DNA of 64,000 nt from Microthrixaceae bacterium (GTDB lineage Bacteria > Actinomycetota > Acidimicrobiia > Acidimicrobiales > Microtrichaceae): positions 62,001 to 126,000 of the forward strand of contig JADLFH010000035.1 in the NCBI GenBank assembly GCA_020845705.1. The letters are read 5' to 3'. A program made the translations under genes and the position numbers. The notes under the pieces were generated by a model. It saw nothing but the letters and a program-made list of their open reading frames with translations. It did no database searches and had not been told where the DNA came from. Below, piece by piece: positions 1 to 8,432 of this stretch. How positions within the stretch are numbered: position 1 is the stretch's first letter; each line of letters opens with the position of its first letter.

Positions 1-179
1 TCGACGAGTGGTACCTGACCGTGGCCGCGGTGGCCGTGCTGGGCGATGCCGGGCGAATCACCGCGTTCGACCAGGAGGTGGTTCGGCGCTATCGGTTGCG
101 CTCGGTGCTCCACGACGGTGACGACCTGATGCTCGCCTATGAGCGAGCGGAGAGCTCTGCTGGGATGCGAACCACCTGA
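1..179 (+). CDS. C-terminal fragment of an unrecognised protein, cut by the window edge
   Basis: An open frame runs in from the left edge (first whole codon at base 3) and ends with TGA at 177-179, giving 58 residues. The visible piece begins DEWYLTVAAVAVLGDAG and has a hydrophobic stretch followed by a charged helix-like part (EVVRRYRLRSVLHDGDDL). I do not recognise the family. Its 3' end overlaps the end of the convergent LysM gene by about 43 bases. The acidic and basic residue mix and third-position GC suggest a real gene, but only the sequence left of the window could identify it. Confidence 0.5.
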   Translation, partial: DEWYLTVAAVAVLGDAGRITAFDQEVVRRYRLRSVLHDGDDLMLAYERAESSAGMRTT

Positions 180-547
180 CCGGCCTGTGGGGCGTCGAAG
201 CCGTTCGCCTCCACGAGCCGATCGATCACTCCACGGACATCCCCCGAAGGCTCGATCGCTCGGGCGATGTCCCACATCGTGTCGCCCGAGCGGGCGACGT
301 AGCGATCGCCGGAGAGCTCGATGCGTGGCGATTCGCCGACCCCGGACACCTCGCTTTCGAGCAGCACCGGCAGCACCGTGGAGATGGCCTGGACCGCGAG
401 CCACCCGGCGACAACGAAGCCGGCCGCGGCGAGCAGGCGCCGACGGCGATAGACGGCGCGTCGACGTTGGGCGGAGGCGCAGCGCCCGCCTTCGATCACC
501 ACGAAATGGGGACGGTGGGGTTGGAGATTGTTAGCGATTGCAGCCAT
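137..547 (-). CDS. LysM-domain single-pass membrane protein divergent from lexA; probable SOS-induced cell-division suppressor
   Basis: The protein has 136 residues from ATG at 547; a longer reading from 682 would run through the LexA boxes and promoter, so I reject it. A basic stretch (RRRAVYRRRR, about 28-37) precedes one membrane segment (about 38-63). A LysM domain follows (about 82-128, with YVARSGDTMWDIA and a closing GQVVRIP). The TM-plus-LysM plan and the position beside lexA match the SOS-induced division inhibitors YneA (Bacillus), Rv2719c/ChiZ (Mycobacterium) and DivS (Corynebacterium). A candidate promoter with -35 TTGACA (656-661), 17 bp spacer and weak -10 CATCGT (633-638) carries a perfect LexA box inside the spacer. 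The role is inferred from architecture and regulation; a plain LysM cell-wall protein is the alternative. Confidence 0.75.
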   Translation of the reverse strand: MAAIANNLQPHRPHFVVIEGGRCASAQRRRAVYRRRRLLAAAGFVVAGWLAVQAISTVLPVLLESEVSGVGESPRIELSGDRYVARSGDTMWDIARAIEPSGDVRGVIDRLVEANGFDAPQAGQVVRIPAELSARS

Positions 548-616
548 GGATCGATTCTCCCGAGGGGGTGTGACACTGAAGGCGGCTCGTCTCCCAACTG
601 GAGGCTCCGTCCTTCC

Positions 617-630
617 CGAACAACTGTTCC
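617..630. promoter_or_regulatory. LexA box 1 (SOS operator)
   Basis: The sequence is cGAACaactGTTCc, a perfect GAAC-N4-GTTC palindrome of the actinobacterial/Gram-positive SOS type. It is the most distal of three perfect boxes set exactly 24 bp apart between the LysM gene and lexA. Confidence 0.85.
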
Positions 631-632
631 CC

Positions 633-661
633 ACGATGCACGAACGTTCGTTCGATGTCAA
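633..661 (-). promoter_or_regulatory. Probable promoter of the LysM gene with a LexA box in its spacer
   Basis: Read on the minus strand, -35 TTGACA (656-661) is followed by a 17 bp spacer and CATCGT (633-638) as a weak -10. The LexA box at 641-654 occupies the spacer, so bound LexA would block polymerase. The recA promoter in this window has the same layout, which supports the call. Confidence 0.55.
641..655. promoter_or_regulatory. LexA box 2 (SOS operator)
   Basis: The sequence is cGAACgttcGTTCga, a perfect GAAC-N4-GTTC palindrome. It lies in the spacer of the probable LysM promoter, 24 bp from box 1 and 24 bp from box 3. Confidence 0.9.
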
Positions 662-664
662 GCT

Positions 665-678
665 CGAACAATCGTTCC
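665..678. promoter_or_regulatory. LexA box 3 (SOS operator)
   Basis: The sequence is cGAACaatcGTTCc, a perfect GAAC-N4-GTTC palindrome. It lies at the -35 side of a probable lexA promoter whose extended -10 reads TGC-TATGGT (698-706). This fits autorepression of lexA. Confidence 0.85.
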
Positions 679-707
679 CCACATCGGCGCCGAGAGCTGC
701 TATGGTG

Positions 708-721
708 CAAACACTCGTTCG
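708..721. promoter_or_regulatory. Imperfect LexA box 4 near the lexA transcription start
   Basis: The sequence is cAAACactcGTTCg, one mismatch from GAAC-N4-GTTC in the first half-site. It falls where transcription from the TATGGT element would begin, so it could be a second, weaker autoregulatory operator. It is not in phase with the 24 bp spacing of boxes 1-3. Confidence 0.45.
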
Positions 722-764
722 ACCTTCCCCCGCTCACAGCGCACCAAGTCAGGAGACAGGACCA

Positions 765-1433
765 ATGACACCCCCGGCCCGTTCCCCCCAGCCCATCCCC
801 GAGATCGAGGCGGCCATCACCGACCGTCAGTTCGCCATCCTCAAGTACATCGAGACGATGGTCCGCGAGCGTGGCTATCCGCCCTCGGTCCGCGAGATCG
901 GCGAGGCTGTGGGTCTGGCCTCACCGTCGTCGGTCCACAGCCACATCAAGACCCTCCAGCGCCTCGGGTACCTCCGCAAGGACCCGTCCAAGCCCCGCGC
1001 CATCCAGGTCCGCTTCGATTCGGCCTCGGGAGCCACCGGCGACCGCGCCCAGGTTCGCCACGTTCCCCTCGTCGGCGACGTGGCCGCGGGCACCGGGGTC
1101 ATTGCGCAGGAGCTCGTCGAGGAGTTGGTACCTCTGCCGGCCGATTTCACCGGCGAAGGCGAGCTGTTCATGCTGCGGGTCCGAGGTGAATCGATGATCG
1201 AGGCGGGGATCTTCGACGGCGACTTCGTCGTCGTGCGCGCCCAGCCGGATGCCGAGCCAGGCGAGATCGTCGTGGCGGGCATTCCCGGCGAGGAGGCCAC
1301 GGTCAAGGTATTCAGTCGATCGGGCGGCCAGATCGTCCTCAAACCCGCCAACCCGCACCTGTCCGAGATGGTTTTCGATCCCGACGAGGTCCAGATATAC
1401 GGGCGAGTGGTGACCGTCCTTCGCAAGCTCTGA
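765..1433 (+). CDS. lexA: LexA, SOS transcriptional repressor with self-cleaving S24 peptidase domain
   Basis: LexA (222 residues) represses the SOS regulon and autocleaves when RecA filaments form on single-stranded DNA. The N-terminal winged helix (about 15-80, with YPPSVREIGEAVGLAS and the recognition-helix region SSVHSHIKTL) is followed by the cleavage site Ala108-Gly109 (DVAAGTG). The catalytic dyad is Ser143 in RGESMIEAG and Lys181 in EATVKVFSR. The start is the ATG at 765, preceded by AGGAG at 751-755; longer readings would translate across the SOS boxes and promoter. It is divergent from the LysM gene, with four LexA-type boxes between them. Its end faces the 3' end of dapD 54 bases away. 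Confidence 0.97.
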   Translation: MTPPARSPQPIPEIEAAITDRQFAILKYIETMVRERGYPPSVREIGEAVGLASPSSVHSHIKTLQRLGYLRKDPSKPRAIQVRFDSASGATGDRAQVRHVPLVGDVAAGTGVIAQELVEELVPLPADFTGEGELFMLRVRGESMIEAGIFDGDFVVVRAQPDAEPGEIVVAGIPGEEATVKVFSRSGGQIVLKPANPHLSEMVFDPDEVQIYGRVVTVLRKL

Positions 1434-1487
1434 GCAGCCTCGGGCCTTGGCCGCCGGCCCATATGGACTTGGAACCACTCGTCTGGT

Positions 1488-2609
1488 TCAGTCGTTTGCG
1501 TGGAGTGCGGTGTTGAGGCCGTCCCAGGTACCGCTCGTGGGAAGTGCCTCCACCGCTCCGCTCAACGAGTTGCGACGGAACAGGAGGCCCGAGCGGCCGC
1601 TCAGCTCGCGTGCCTTCACCACCGCGCCGTCGGGAAGGCTCACAAGAGTCCCCGCCGTCACATAGAGGCCGGCTTCGACGATGCAGCCGTCGCCGAGGGA
1701 GATCCCCACACCCGCGTTCGCCCCCAAAAGGCACTTCTCCCCCAGCCGGATCACCTCCTTGCCGCCTCCCGACAAAGTGCCCATGATCGACGCTCCACCG
1801 CCGATGTCGGTGTGGGCACCCACCACCACTCCAGCCGATATCCGGCCCTCCACCATCGCAGCTCCAAGGGTTCCCGCGTTGAAGTTCACGAAGCCCTCGT
1901 GCATGACCGTGGTCCCCTCGGCCAGGTGCGCCCCGAGACGTACACGGTCCGCGTTCGCTATGCGCACGCCGCTGGGCACCACGTAGTCGGTCATCCGGGG
2001 GAACTTGTCCACTCCGAACACCTCGACCACCCCGCCGGCCGCACGCACCCGCAGCCGGTTCACCTCGAAACCCAGCGGGTCGGCGGGGCCGAGGTTGGTC
2101 CACACCACGTTCTCCAACAGGCCGAACATGCCGTCGAGGTTCACTCCGTGGGGTTGGACAAGGCGGTGAGACAACAGGTGCAGTCGGAAGTAGACATCCG
2201 ACACGTCTGTGGGTGGCTCGTCGAGAGCCGCCAGAGCGACCAACACCAGGCGGCGCGTCGTGTTCCACGCCGACGGTGCGGCATCCAGGGCCGCGAGCAG
2301 GGAACCTGTGGCGTCAAAGTTCGGATGCGGGCCGCCTTCGGAGAGCAGCGGCTCGACGCGTCCCATCGCCGCGGCGACCACGGCGGGTTCGATGCCGTGG
2401 GATCCGCGTAGCTCCTCGAGGCCCGCAGCGTGGGCGAGCGCGGCCGCGAACCGGAGGTTCTCGCCGAGGTTCACGACCGGGAAGTAGGTGTCGAGAACCT
2501 TGTCGCCGGCGAGAGTTGCCAACCCCACGCCGAACGCAACCGGATCACGCCACCCGTGCCGGGCACCGAAGTCGTCGAGGTCGGAGCGTGTCACGTCGGG
2601 GTCAACCAT
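1488..2609 (-). CDS. dapD: DapD, tetrahydrodipicolinate N-succinyltransferase (actinobacterial type)
   Basis: The enzyme transfers succinyl from succinyl-CoA to tetrahydrodipicolinate in the succinylase branch of diaminopimelate/lysine synthesis. The protein has 373 residues. An N-terminal helical domain is followed by the left-handed beta-helix region, seen as hexapeptide-type repeats ([36 protein letters not shown]). The sequence resembles the actinobacterial DapD subfamily, not the enterobacterial one. I place the start at ATG 2609; the frame stays open much further upstream, but only as antisense to the GGDEF gene. It is about 50 residues longer than the mycobacterial enzyme as I recall it. 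It converges on lexA and stands apart from dapE/dapC, which lie 2.3 kb away. Confidence 0.9.
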   Translation of the reverse strand: MVDPDVTRSDLDDFGARHGWRDPVAFGVGLATLAGDKVLDTYFPVVNLGENLRFAAALAHAAGLEELRGSHGIEPAVVAAAMGRVEPLLSEGGPHPNFDATGSLLAALDAAPSAWNTTRRLVLVALAALDEPPTDVSDVYFRLHLLSHRLVQPHGVNLDGMFGLLENVVWTNLGPADPLGFEVNRLRVRAAGGVVEVFGVDKFPRMTDYVVPSGVRIANADRVRLGAHLAEGTTVMHEGFVNFNAGTLGAAMVEGRISAGVVVGAHTDIGGGASIMGTLSGGGKEVIRLGEKCLLGANAGVGISLGDGCIVEAGLYVTAGTLVSLPDGAVVKARELSGRSGLLFRRNSLSGAVEALPTSGTWDGLNTALHAND

Positions 2610-2636
2610 CGCCCCGACACTAGGCGGCGGGAAATC

Positions 2637-2665
2637 CTCAGCCCCGAGCACCGACCTGCCGAAAC
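2637..2665 (+). promoter_or_regulatory. Weak sigma-28-like element before the GGDEF gene
   Basis: CTCA (2637-2640) is followed, after 17 bases, by GCCGAAAC (2658-2665), then 5 or 8 bases to the GTG pair at 2671/2674. It resembles the two strong copies but has a poorer -35 and one base less spacing. It may be chance. Confidence 0.25.
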
Positions 2666-2670
2666 AGTCC

Positions 2671-4047
2671 GTGGTGGCGAAAAGGTCTTCTTCTGTTCGG
2701 ACGCGCTTGGCTGCCGCAGTGGCAGCGGTGGCATTCGTGAGTGGAGCTGTCGCGATGGTCGTTGCCGCCGCCTCCAACTCGAGATCCAGTTCTCGACACC
2801 GGCTCGGGTTGGCGCGCACGGAACTGGGGCGCACCCTCGACGAACTCGGCTTCGCAACCTGGTATCTCTCCGAAGCGGTCAGGCCACCTGACGACACCGA
2901 GGGCGAAGTTCGCGTCGATGTCCTGGAGAACGTGGAGGAGCTCGCCCTTCTGATCCCCGCCGCGGGGATACCCGCCGGCCTCAGCGGCAGGATCCGTGCT
3001 TTCGCGCAGCTCGCAGGGGAGTTGGCCGACCGACAAGAGCCACCCTCGGTCCAGGAGGTTCGATCAGTTGGCGCCGCCCTGGTGGCGCTCGGCGGCGAGG
3101 CACTCCAGCTCGAAGCATCGGTCGCCGAGCCGATTCGATCCGCTCGCAACGACGCAGTCGACCTGGTGACCGCCACCGCCGAGCGAACCTGGGGCATACG
3201 GACGCAGTCGGATCGGCGGTTGCGGCTCCGGCTGGTGGACGCGCTCGACGCGCTCGACGCCGAGACGCGGCGTTTTCTCGCCACACGCGGCGTCCTCGAC
3301 GATCTGAGCGTCCCAGACGCCATCGGTCCCGAGACCGTCGAACGCCGCAGCGATCTCGTCACCGATCTGGACCACGGATCGCCCCTCGACGCAGTGGAAC
3401 CGAAGATCCCAACGGCACTACTGGTGGCGTGTGCGCTCGCCATGTTGTTGGGAGCCGTCATCGGTCTTCCCGCAGGCGCGGCCCTCTGGCGACGGAATCG
3501 GGTCCGCACCGACGAGTTGGTCGAGCGAGCCCATCGTGACCCTCTGACGGGGCTGTGGAACCGGGCAGTCCTCGACGAGACGGTCACCGCCATCGCCGAA
3601 CGTGCCGAAGCCGGCTTCGGGATCGTCTGCCTGGATCTCGACGGCTTCAAGGAGATCAACGACCGAGTGGGCCACCATGCCGGCGACGAGGTGCTGCGTG
3701 CCTGTGCCACCCGACTCATCGACGTGGTCCGCGGCGCCGACCGGATCATCCGGCTCGGAGGCGACGAGTTCGTTGCCGTACTTGCCGAGGCCGTCGGGAT
3801 CGAGGAGGTCTCAGCCGTCGCGCAACGGATCATCAACTCTCTGAGCGTCCCCGTCGAGGTCGACGGTGAGCTCGTGACAGTCGGCGTGAGCTGTGGTGTC
3901 GTCCACAGACTCGGCCCGAGGGTCGATGTGGGTGCAGTGCTTCGCTCTGCCGATGCAGCGCTCTACGCCGCCAAGGCCGCGGGCCGCGGCCGAGTGGTCA
4001 GCGACCAGGGAATTCGTCCGGAGGTTCGGGCGGAGCCGGCGGGCTAG
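2671..4047 (+). CDS. Membrane-bound GGDEF diguanylate cyclase
   Basis: The protein is predicted to make cyclic di-GMP from two GTP at the membrane. From the GTG at 2671 it has 458 residues. TM1 is at about 10-32, then an extracytoplasmic helical sensor region, TM2 at about 247-272, then a C-terminal GGDEF domain. The active-site motif is an intact GGDEF (363-367) in [11 protein letters not shown]. An RxxD inhibitory site (RGAD, 354-357) sits exactly five residues before it, as in product-inhibited cyclases. The alternative start is the next codon, GTG 2674. No Shine-Dalgarno is visible, which fits a leaderless message. A weak sigma-28-like element lies just upstream. Its 3' end overlaps the next gene, which is convergent, by 50 bases. 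Confidence 0.85.
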   Translation: MVAKRSSSVRTRLAAAVAAVAFVSGAVAMVVAAASNSRSSSRHRLGLARTELGRTLDELGFATWYLSEAVRPPDDTEGEVRVDVLENVEELALLIPAAGIPAGLSGRIRAFAQLAGELADRQEPPSVQEVRSVGAALVALGGEALQLEASVAEPIRSARNDAVDLVTATAERTWGIRTQSDRRLRLRLVDALDALDAETRRFLATRGVLDDLSVPDAIGPETVERRSDLVTDLDHGSPLDAVEPKIPTALLVACALAMLLGAVIGLPAGAALWRRNRVRTDELVERAHRDPLTGLWNRAVLDETVTAIAERAEAGFGIVCLDLDGFKEINDRVGHHAGDEVLRACATRLIDVVRGADRIIRLGGDEFVAVLAEAVGIEEVSAVAQRIINSLSVPVEVDGELVTVGVSCGVVHRLGPRVDVGAVLRSADAALYAAKAAGRGRVVSDQGIRPEVRAEPAG

Positions 4048-4867
4048 GCGGGTAGCTCGGCGGTGGGGGCGGCGGATACGGCGCCGAAGGCGGTGGGGGC
4101 GGATAGCTCGAGGGCGGCGCGGGCGGATAGCCCGGCGCGGGCGGATAGCCCGGCGATGGTGGGTAGCCCGTAGGGGGCGCCTGGTAACCGGGGGAAGGCG
4201 GGAAACCCGGTGGCGGCGCCTGATATCCCTGCGACGGCTGATAACCGGGGGGTGGAGGCGAGTATCCGGGCGGTACCGGCGGCGGACTCTGCCGTTGAGA
4301 GCGGCGCGAACGTCCGCGGAGCACCAGCACCAGGATCAACATGACCAGGCCGGCCAACCCCGCCAGCGAGAGGACGATGACCGGGACAGCGACCCGCTCT
4401 GCGATGGAGGTCAGCCCGGCCCTGCCGATCCACAGCTCCTGATCGGGCGATGACGCCGTCGAGTCCGCGGTGAGCCGGTACTCGCCCGGCTCGGTGATCT
4501 CGAAGGTCGCCAACTCCTTGAGATCGGCCCTGTCCGAACCGGTGTCGTAGTTGAAGGTGGCGTTGCCCCCCGGGGTCAACCTCACGGGTTCGCCGTCGGG
4601 ATCCAAGAGTGTCATCTCCGTTGCCCCGTCGTTGCCGTAAGGGCTGTTCTGGTAGATGGTCCCGTCGTCGATCGCTTCGGGGAAGTCGATCACCTCGCCC
4701 TCCACCGGGAGCTGGTATCGGCCGAACTCGTCGGCCTGTCGGATCAGATCGAGCCCCGCGGAGCCGACGACCGCTACGCAGCCGCCAGGGCCTCCGAGCA
4801 TGAGGACGACGGCGAGGACCGCCCACCACACCGAGGGTCGGATTCGAGGTTGGGTCGGGACTGTCAC
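3998..4867 (-). CDS. Membrane protein with proline/glycine/tyrosine-rich cytoplasmic tail, function unknown
   Basis: The protein has 289 residues from a GTG at 4867. It has an N-terminal membrane segment (about 13-36), a roughly 130-residue extracytoplasmic domain likely of beta type, and a second membrane segment (about 161-186). An RGRSRRSQR basic stop-transfer follows, then a tail of about 95 residues built from PGY/PPGY-type repeats and polyproline. Such tails occur in many actinobacterial membrane proteins and are probably disordered. The family of the external domain is not recognised. It overlaps the GGDEF gene end by 50 bases, so transcription of the two converges. It is followed by dapE but on its own is not obviously linked to lysine synthesis. 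Confidence 0.7.
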   Translation of the reverse strand: MTVPTQPRIRPSVWWAVLAVVLMLGGPGGCVAVVGSAGLDLIRQADEFGRYQLPVEGEVIDFPEAIDDGTIYQNSPYGNDGATEMTLLDPDGEPVRLTPGGNATFNYDTGSDRADLKELATFEITEPGEYRLTADSTASSPDQELWIGRAGLTSIAERVAVPVIVLSLAGLAGLVMLILVLVLRGRSRRSQRQSPPPVPPGYSPPPPGYQPSQGYQAPPPGFPPSPGYQAPPTGYPPSPGYPPAPGYPPAPPSSYPPPPPSAPYPPPPPPSYPPSPPAPPEPPDEFPGR

Positions 4868-4909
4868 CGCCCCATTCTGTCGGCTCCGGCGCCGCCGGAG
4901 AGGGACGGG

Positions 4910-5971
4910 TCAGATCCCCTGGCCCACGAGCTCGTCGATGATCGCCCAGCACCGATCGAGGCTGTCACGCCCCACACGTTCCTCAGCCGTGTGGGCGAGG
5001 GTCGGGTCGCCCGGACCGAAGTTCGCCGCCGGGACGCCGATGGCGGCGAATCGGGCCACGTCGGTCCACCCGAGCTTCGAGCGCACCTCGAGGCGATGCC
5101 GGTCCACCAACGCAGCGAGGAGAGGCTGGTCGAGGCAAGGGTGGGCGGCAGGTGCAACATCGACCACGACGAAGCCGTCACCCGGCTCCATGTGCGGTGC
5201 CACAAGCGACCGCATCGTCGCCTCCGCCTGCTCAGTGGTGCGGTCGGGAGCGAAGCGGTGTGCGATCGTCAGGGTGGCGCTGTCGGGCACCACGTTGCCG
5301 GACACTCCCCCGCCCACAGCGACCGCCTGCATCGCTTCGTGGAACTCGCAACCCTGGATGGTGGGTCGGCGCGGCTGGTAGGCCGCGATGTCGACGAGGA
5401 GGCCGCCGAGCCGGTGGATGGCGTTAGTGCCCATCCACGCTCGGGCGGTGTGGGCCCTCGCCCCACGCAGCGTCACCTCGACGCGGAGCGAGCCCTGACA
5501 GCCCGCCTCGAGCGCTCCGTCGGTGGGTTCGCCCAGCAGCGCCAAGTCGCCTTCCAACAGGTCGGGGCGCGTCTCGATCACTTCTGCAAGACCACTGTGG
5601 CGCGACGCCACCTCCTCGCGGGCATAGAAGACGTAGGTCACGTCGATAGCGGCCGCCTCGTGCTGCGCGGCCGACGCCAACATGAGCGCCAGACCGCCCT
5701 TCATGTCGGCTGCGCCCAGACCCCACAGGACGTCGCCTTCGATCCGGGCATCGGAGTTGCCATCGGCTGGGACCGTGTCGGTGTGGCCTGCCAACACGAG
5801 CCGCAGCGGCGCGCCCCGGTTCGTGCGTGCGACGATGTTGTCGCCCACGCGAGTGACATCGAGGTGATCCAATGCCCGCAGGCGCCCCTCGATCAGTTCC
5901 ACGAGGGGAGCCTCGGCGAAGCTCTCGGAGCGAACTGCAACCAGCTCCGCCGTCGCCGCGAGCAGGTCCAT
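4910..5971 (-). CDS. dapE: DapE, succinyl-diaminopimelate desuccinylase (M20 family)
   Basis: DapE removes succinate from N-succinyl-LL-diaminopimelate using one or two zinc ions. The protein has 353 residues. Metal-binding motifs are His63 and Asp65 (AGHTDTVP), the GLGAADMKGG region with its bridging Asp, and the catalytic Glu pair in FYAREEVAS. The dimerisation domain follows (about 175-285). The ATG at 5971 shares its A with the dapC stop (TGATG), so translation is probably coupled. A longer reading upstream would lie antisense-frame inside dapC and is rejected. This is the last gene of the run miaB-miaA-dapF-hflX-dapC-dapE. Confidence 0.93.
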   Translation of the reverse strand: MDLLAATAELVAVRSESFAEAPLVELIEGRLRALDHLDVTRVGDNIVARTNRGAPLRLVLAGHTDTVPADGNSDARIEGDVLWGLGAADMKGGLALMLASAAQHEAAAIDVTYVFYAREEVASRHSGLAEVIETRPDLLEGDLALLGEPTDGALEAGCQGSLRVEVTLRGARAHTARAWMGTNAIHRLGGLLVDIAAYQPRRPTIQGCEFHEAMQAVAVGGGVSGNVVPDSATLTIAHRFAPDRTTEQAEATMRSLVAPHMEPGDGFVVVDVAPAAHPCLDQPLLAALVDRHRLEVRSKLGWTDVARFAAIGVPAANFGPGDPTLAHTAEERVGRDSLDRCWAIIDELVGQGI

Positions 5972-7098
5972 CAGCGCTCCGCCAGGCGGGAGCCGGCCAG
6001 GCGGGCACACATTCGAGCCAGCACCTCGTCGGGCTGCACGACTGCGATGCGAACCCGCTCCACGGCGGCCGCTCCGTAGAACTCGCCGGGGCTGGCCACC
6101 ACCCCGGCCACCTCGGCCAGCCGGCGTGCCAGACCCCAGGCGTCGCCGGCCGGCGCGGCCACCCACAGGTAGAAGCCGCCCCCGGGTAGCTCGATTTCGA
6201 GTCCGGTCGCTCTCAGCGCCTCGGCAACGAGGTTGAGTCGGCGCAGGTAGCGGACACGCTGCTGCTCGACGTGGTCGTCATCGGCCCACGCGATCACCCC
6301 TGCTGCCTGCACCGGGCCGGGCACCATGAGGCCTGCGTGCTTGCGGAGCTCCGACAGGTACGCCACGAGCTCGGGGTCACCCGCATAGAAGCCGGCACGC
6401 GCCCCGGCCAGGTTCGACCGCTTCGACAAGGAGTGGACCGCCAACATCCCGTCGAGGCCCGAGGTGAGGATCGTGCGCGGACCGCCGTCCCAGGTGAACT
6501 CGACATAGCACTCGTCGGATACGACCGTGACCCCATGGCGGCGCCCCCACTCGGCCACTGCGGTGAGGTCATCGAGTCCGCCCGCGGGGTTGCCGGGCGT
6601 GTTCACCCAGAGGCACAACGCCCGCTCTGCGTCGGCGGGATCGACCGCGCCGAGGTCGATTCGCCAGCGTTCGTCGCACGGCACCGGCACCGCCCGGCAG
6701 CACGCCAGGGTGGCCCCCATCGCGTAGGACGGGTAGCTCACAGCCGGGTACAACACCGTGTCGCGATCGGGGCGGCGGAGCCGCAGCCAGTGAGGCAGAC
6801 CGGCTACGAACTCCTTGGTTCCCACGCAGGCCGCGATCTGATCGGCGCCCAGCTCCAGGCCCAGACGCCGCGCCACCCAGGCTGCGGCAGCTTCGCGGTA
6901 TTCAGCGGTGCCGATCGACGGCGGGTATCCCCGTTCGGTTCCCGAGGATCCCAGGGCTGCGACCACCTCGGCGGGCGGCGGATCACACGGCGTGCCGATC
7001 GACAGGTCGATCACCTCACCGTGATGTTGCCGGGCGAGCTCGACCAGACCACGGAGCCGGTCGTAGGGGTAAGGCGGCGGGACGAAGCCGCCGCTCAT
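5971..7098 (-). CDS. dapC: DapC, succinyldiaminopimelate aminotransferase (class I/II PLP enzyme)
   Basis: The enzyme is predicted to transaminate N-succinyl-2-amino-6-ketopimelate with glutamate, the step between DapD and DapE. The protein has 375 residues of fold-type I architecture. The PLP lysine is in SLSKRSNLAGARAGF and the cofactor-binding stretch is CLWVNTPGNPAGG. Genetic context makes DapC much more likely than another aminotransferase: its stop overlaps dapE by one base and its start overlaps the hflX stop by four (ATGA). The pattern implies a single translationally coupled message. Confidence 0.88.
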   Translation of the reverse strand: MSGGFVPPPYPYDRLRGLVELARQHHGEVIDLSIGTPCDPPPAEVVAALGSSGTERGYPPSIGTAEYREAAAAWVARRLGLELGADQIAACVGTKEFVAGLPHWLRLRRPDRDTVLYPAVSYPSYAMGATLACCRAVPVPCDERWRIDLGAVDPADAERALCLWVNTPGNPAGGLDDLTAVAEWGRRHGVTVVSDECYVEFTWDGGPRTILTSGLDGMLAVHSLSKRSNLAGARAGFYAGDPELVAYLSELRKHAGLMVPGPVQAAGVIAWADDDHVEQQRVRYLRRLNLVAEALRATGLEIELPGGGFYLWVAAPAGDAWGLARRLAEVAGVVASPGEFYGAAAVERVRIAVVQPDEVLARMCARLAGSRLAER

Positions 7099-8432
7099 GC
7101 GGAGGACACCCGGAACTCGGCGAAGCGGGCAACATCGGCGCGCTCCACGTTCACCCTCATGTGCATTCCATCCGCCGTTGCGGTCTCCGACAGGACCTCG
7201 CCCGCCCGGTGCAGGGCGGCCACGATGTCACCGCGGTCGTAGGGAACCAGGAACGTGGCGTTGCGCCGCAGCCCGCGGAGACGCTCACCGATCGCCACCA
7301 ACAGGTCGTCGATCCCCTCGCCGGTCGCGGCGGAGATGACCACCGACCCAGGATGCGCCGCGGCGATGCGTTCCGCCTCGTCGTGGGCCAGGTCGGCCTT
7401 GTTGACCACCATTAACTCCGGTCGCTCAGCAGCACCGATCTCAGCCAGCACCGTGTGCACAGCCTCCAGTTGGCCTTCGGCGTCGTCCGCGGAGGCGTCG
7501 ACCAGATGCAGCAACAGGTCGGCTTCCGACGCCACGTCGAGGGTCGACTTGAACGCCTCGACGAGCTGATGGGGCAACTTGCGCACGAACCCCACCGTGT
7601 CGGTCACCAACACAGGTTCACCGCCGGGGAGCTCCAGGCGGCGAGTGGTGGCGTCGAGGGTTGCGAACAGGCGGTCCTCCACGAGCACCCCCGCCGAGGT
7701 GAGGCGGTTCAGCAGGGTGGACTTGCCGGCGTTCGTGTAGCCGACGATCACCACATGACGCAGGCCCGAGCGACGGCGCGATTTCCGCTGGGTGTCGCGG
7801 TGGCGGCCGATCTGGCTCAGCTCGCCTTCGAGCTGGTGGATACGGCGGACCAGGCGGCGCCGGTCGAGCTCGATCTGCTTCTCGCCGGGGCCGCCCCGCA
7901 GCCCGATCGCGTTGACCTGCTGGGACATCGTGCCGCCCCGGCCCCGCAGGCGCGGGAGCTGATAGCGCAACCTTGCCAGCTCCACCTGAGCCTTGCCCTC
8001 CTGGGAGGAGGCGTTCTGGGCGAAGATGTCGAGGATCACCGCGGTGCGGTCGATCGCGCTTCGGCCCAGCAGCTTCTCGAGGTTGCGCTGCTGCGCGGGG
8101 GCCAACTCGTCGTCGAACACGACGGTGTCGCAGTCGGTCGCGACCGCGAGGGTGCGGATCTCGCCGGCCTTGCCGGACCCCACATAGGTGGCGGGGTCGG
8201 GGGCGCGGCGACGCTGCACGAAGCGGCCCACCTCGTCCGCCCCGGCGGTGTCGACCAGGCGTGCCAGCTCGTCGAGGTTGGCGTCCACATCCGCGTCGCG
8301 GTCGTCGGGAAGGGCGACGCCCACCAGCACGATCCTCTCACGGAAGCTCCGGTCGATCAGCGCGCTGGTTTCGCCGGCGAACTCGCCGAACGCGCCGCGG
8401 TGGCTCTCGGTGGGTGCGTCAGGGTCGGTCAT
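7095..8432 (-). CDS. hflX: HflX, ribosome-associated GTPase
   Basis: HflX is a translational GTPase of the Obg-HflX superfamily that binds the 50S subunit and splits stalled or stressed ribosomes. The protein has 445 residues. An N-terminal HflX domain with a coiled region precedes the G domain. Its motifs are G1 GYTNAGKS (about 229-236), G3 DTVGFVRKLP and G4 NKADL. The glycine-rich linker RGRGGTMSQQ before the coiled coil is typical of the family. The start overlaps the dapF stop (ATGA) and the stop overlaps the dapC start. hflX between dapF and lexA is common in actinobacteria; here the dapC-dapE pair is inserted after it. Confidence 0.95.
   Translation of the reverse strand: MTDPDAPTESHRGAFGEFAGETSALIDRSFRERIVLVGVALPDDRDADVDANLDELARLVDTAGADEVGRFVQRRRAPDPATYVGSGKAGEIRTLAVATDCDTVVFDDELAPAQQRNLEKLLGRSAIDRTAVILDIFAQNASSQEGKAQVELARLRYQLPRLRGRGGTMSQQVNAIGLRGGPGEKQIELDRRRLVRRIHQLEGELSQIGRHRDTQRKSRRRSGLRHVVIVGYTNAGKSTLLNRLTSAGVLVEDRLFATLDATTRRLELPGGEPVLVTDTVGFVRKLPHQLVEAFKSTLDVASEADLLLHLVDASADDAEGQLEAVHTVLAEIGAAERPELMVVNKADLAHDEAERIAAAHPGSVVISAATGEGIDDLLVAIGERLRGLRRNATFLVPYDRGDIVAALHRAGEVLSETATADGMHMRVNVERADVARFAEFRVSSA

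Noticed and set aside
2610-3836. N-terminal extension of DapD through the GGDEF gene
   Set aside because: The frame stays open but the translation is low-complexity Arg/Ser/Thr, and it lies antisense to a well-supported gene.
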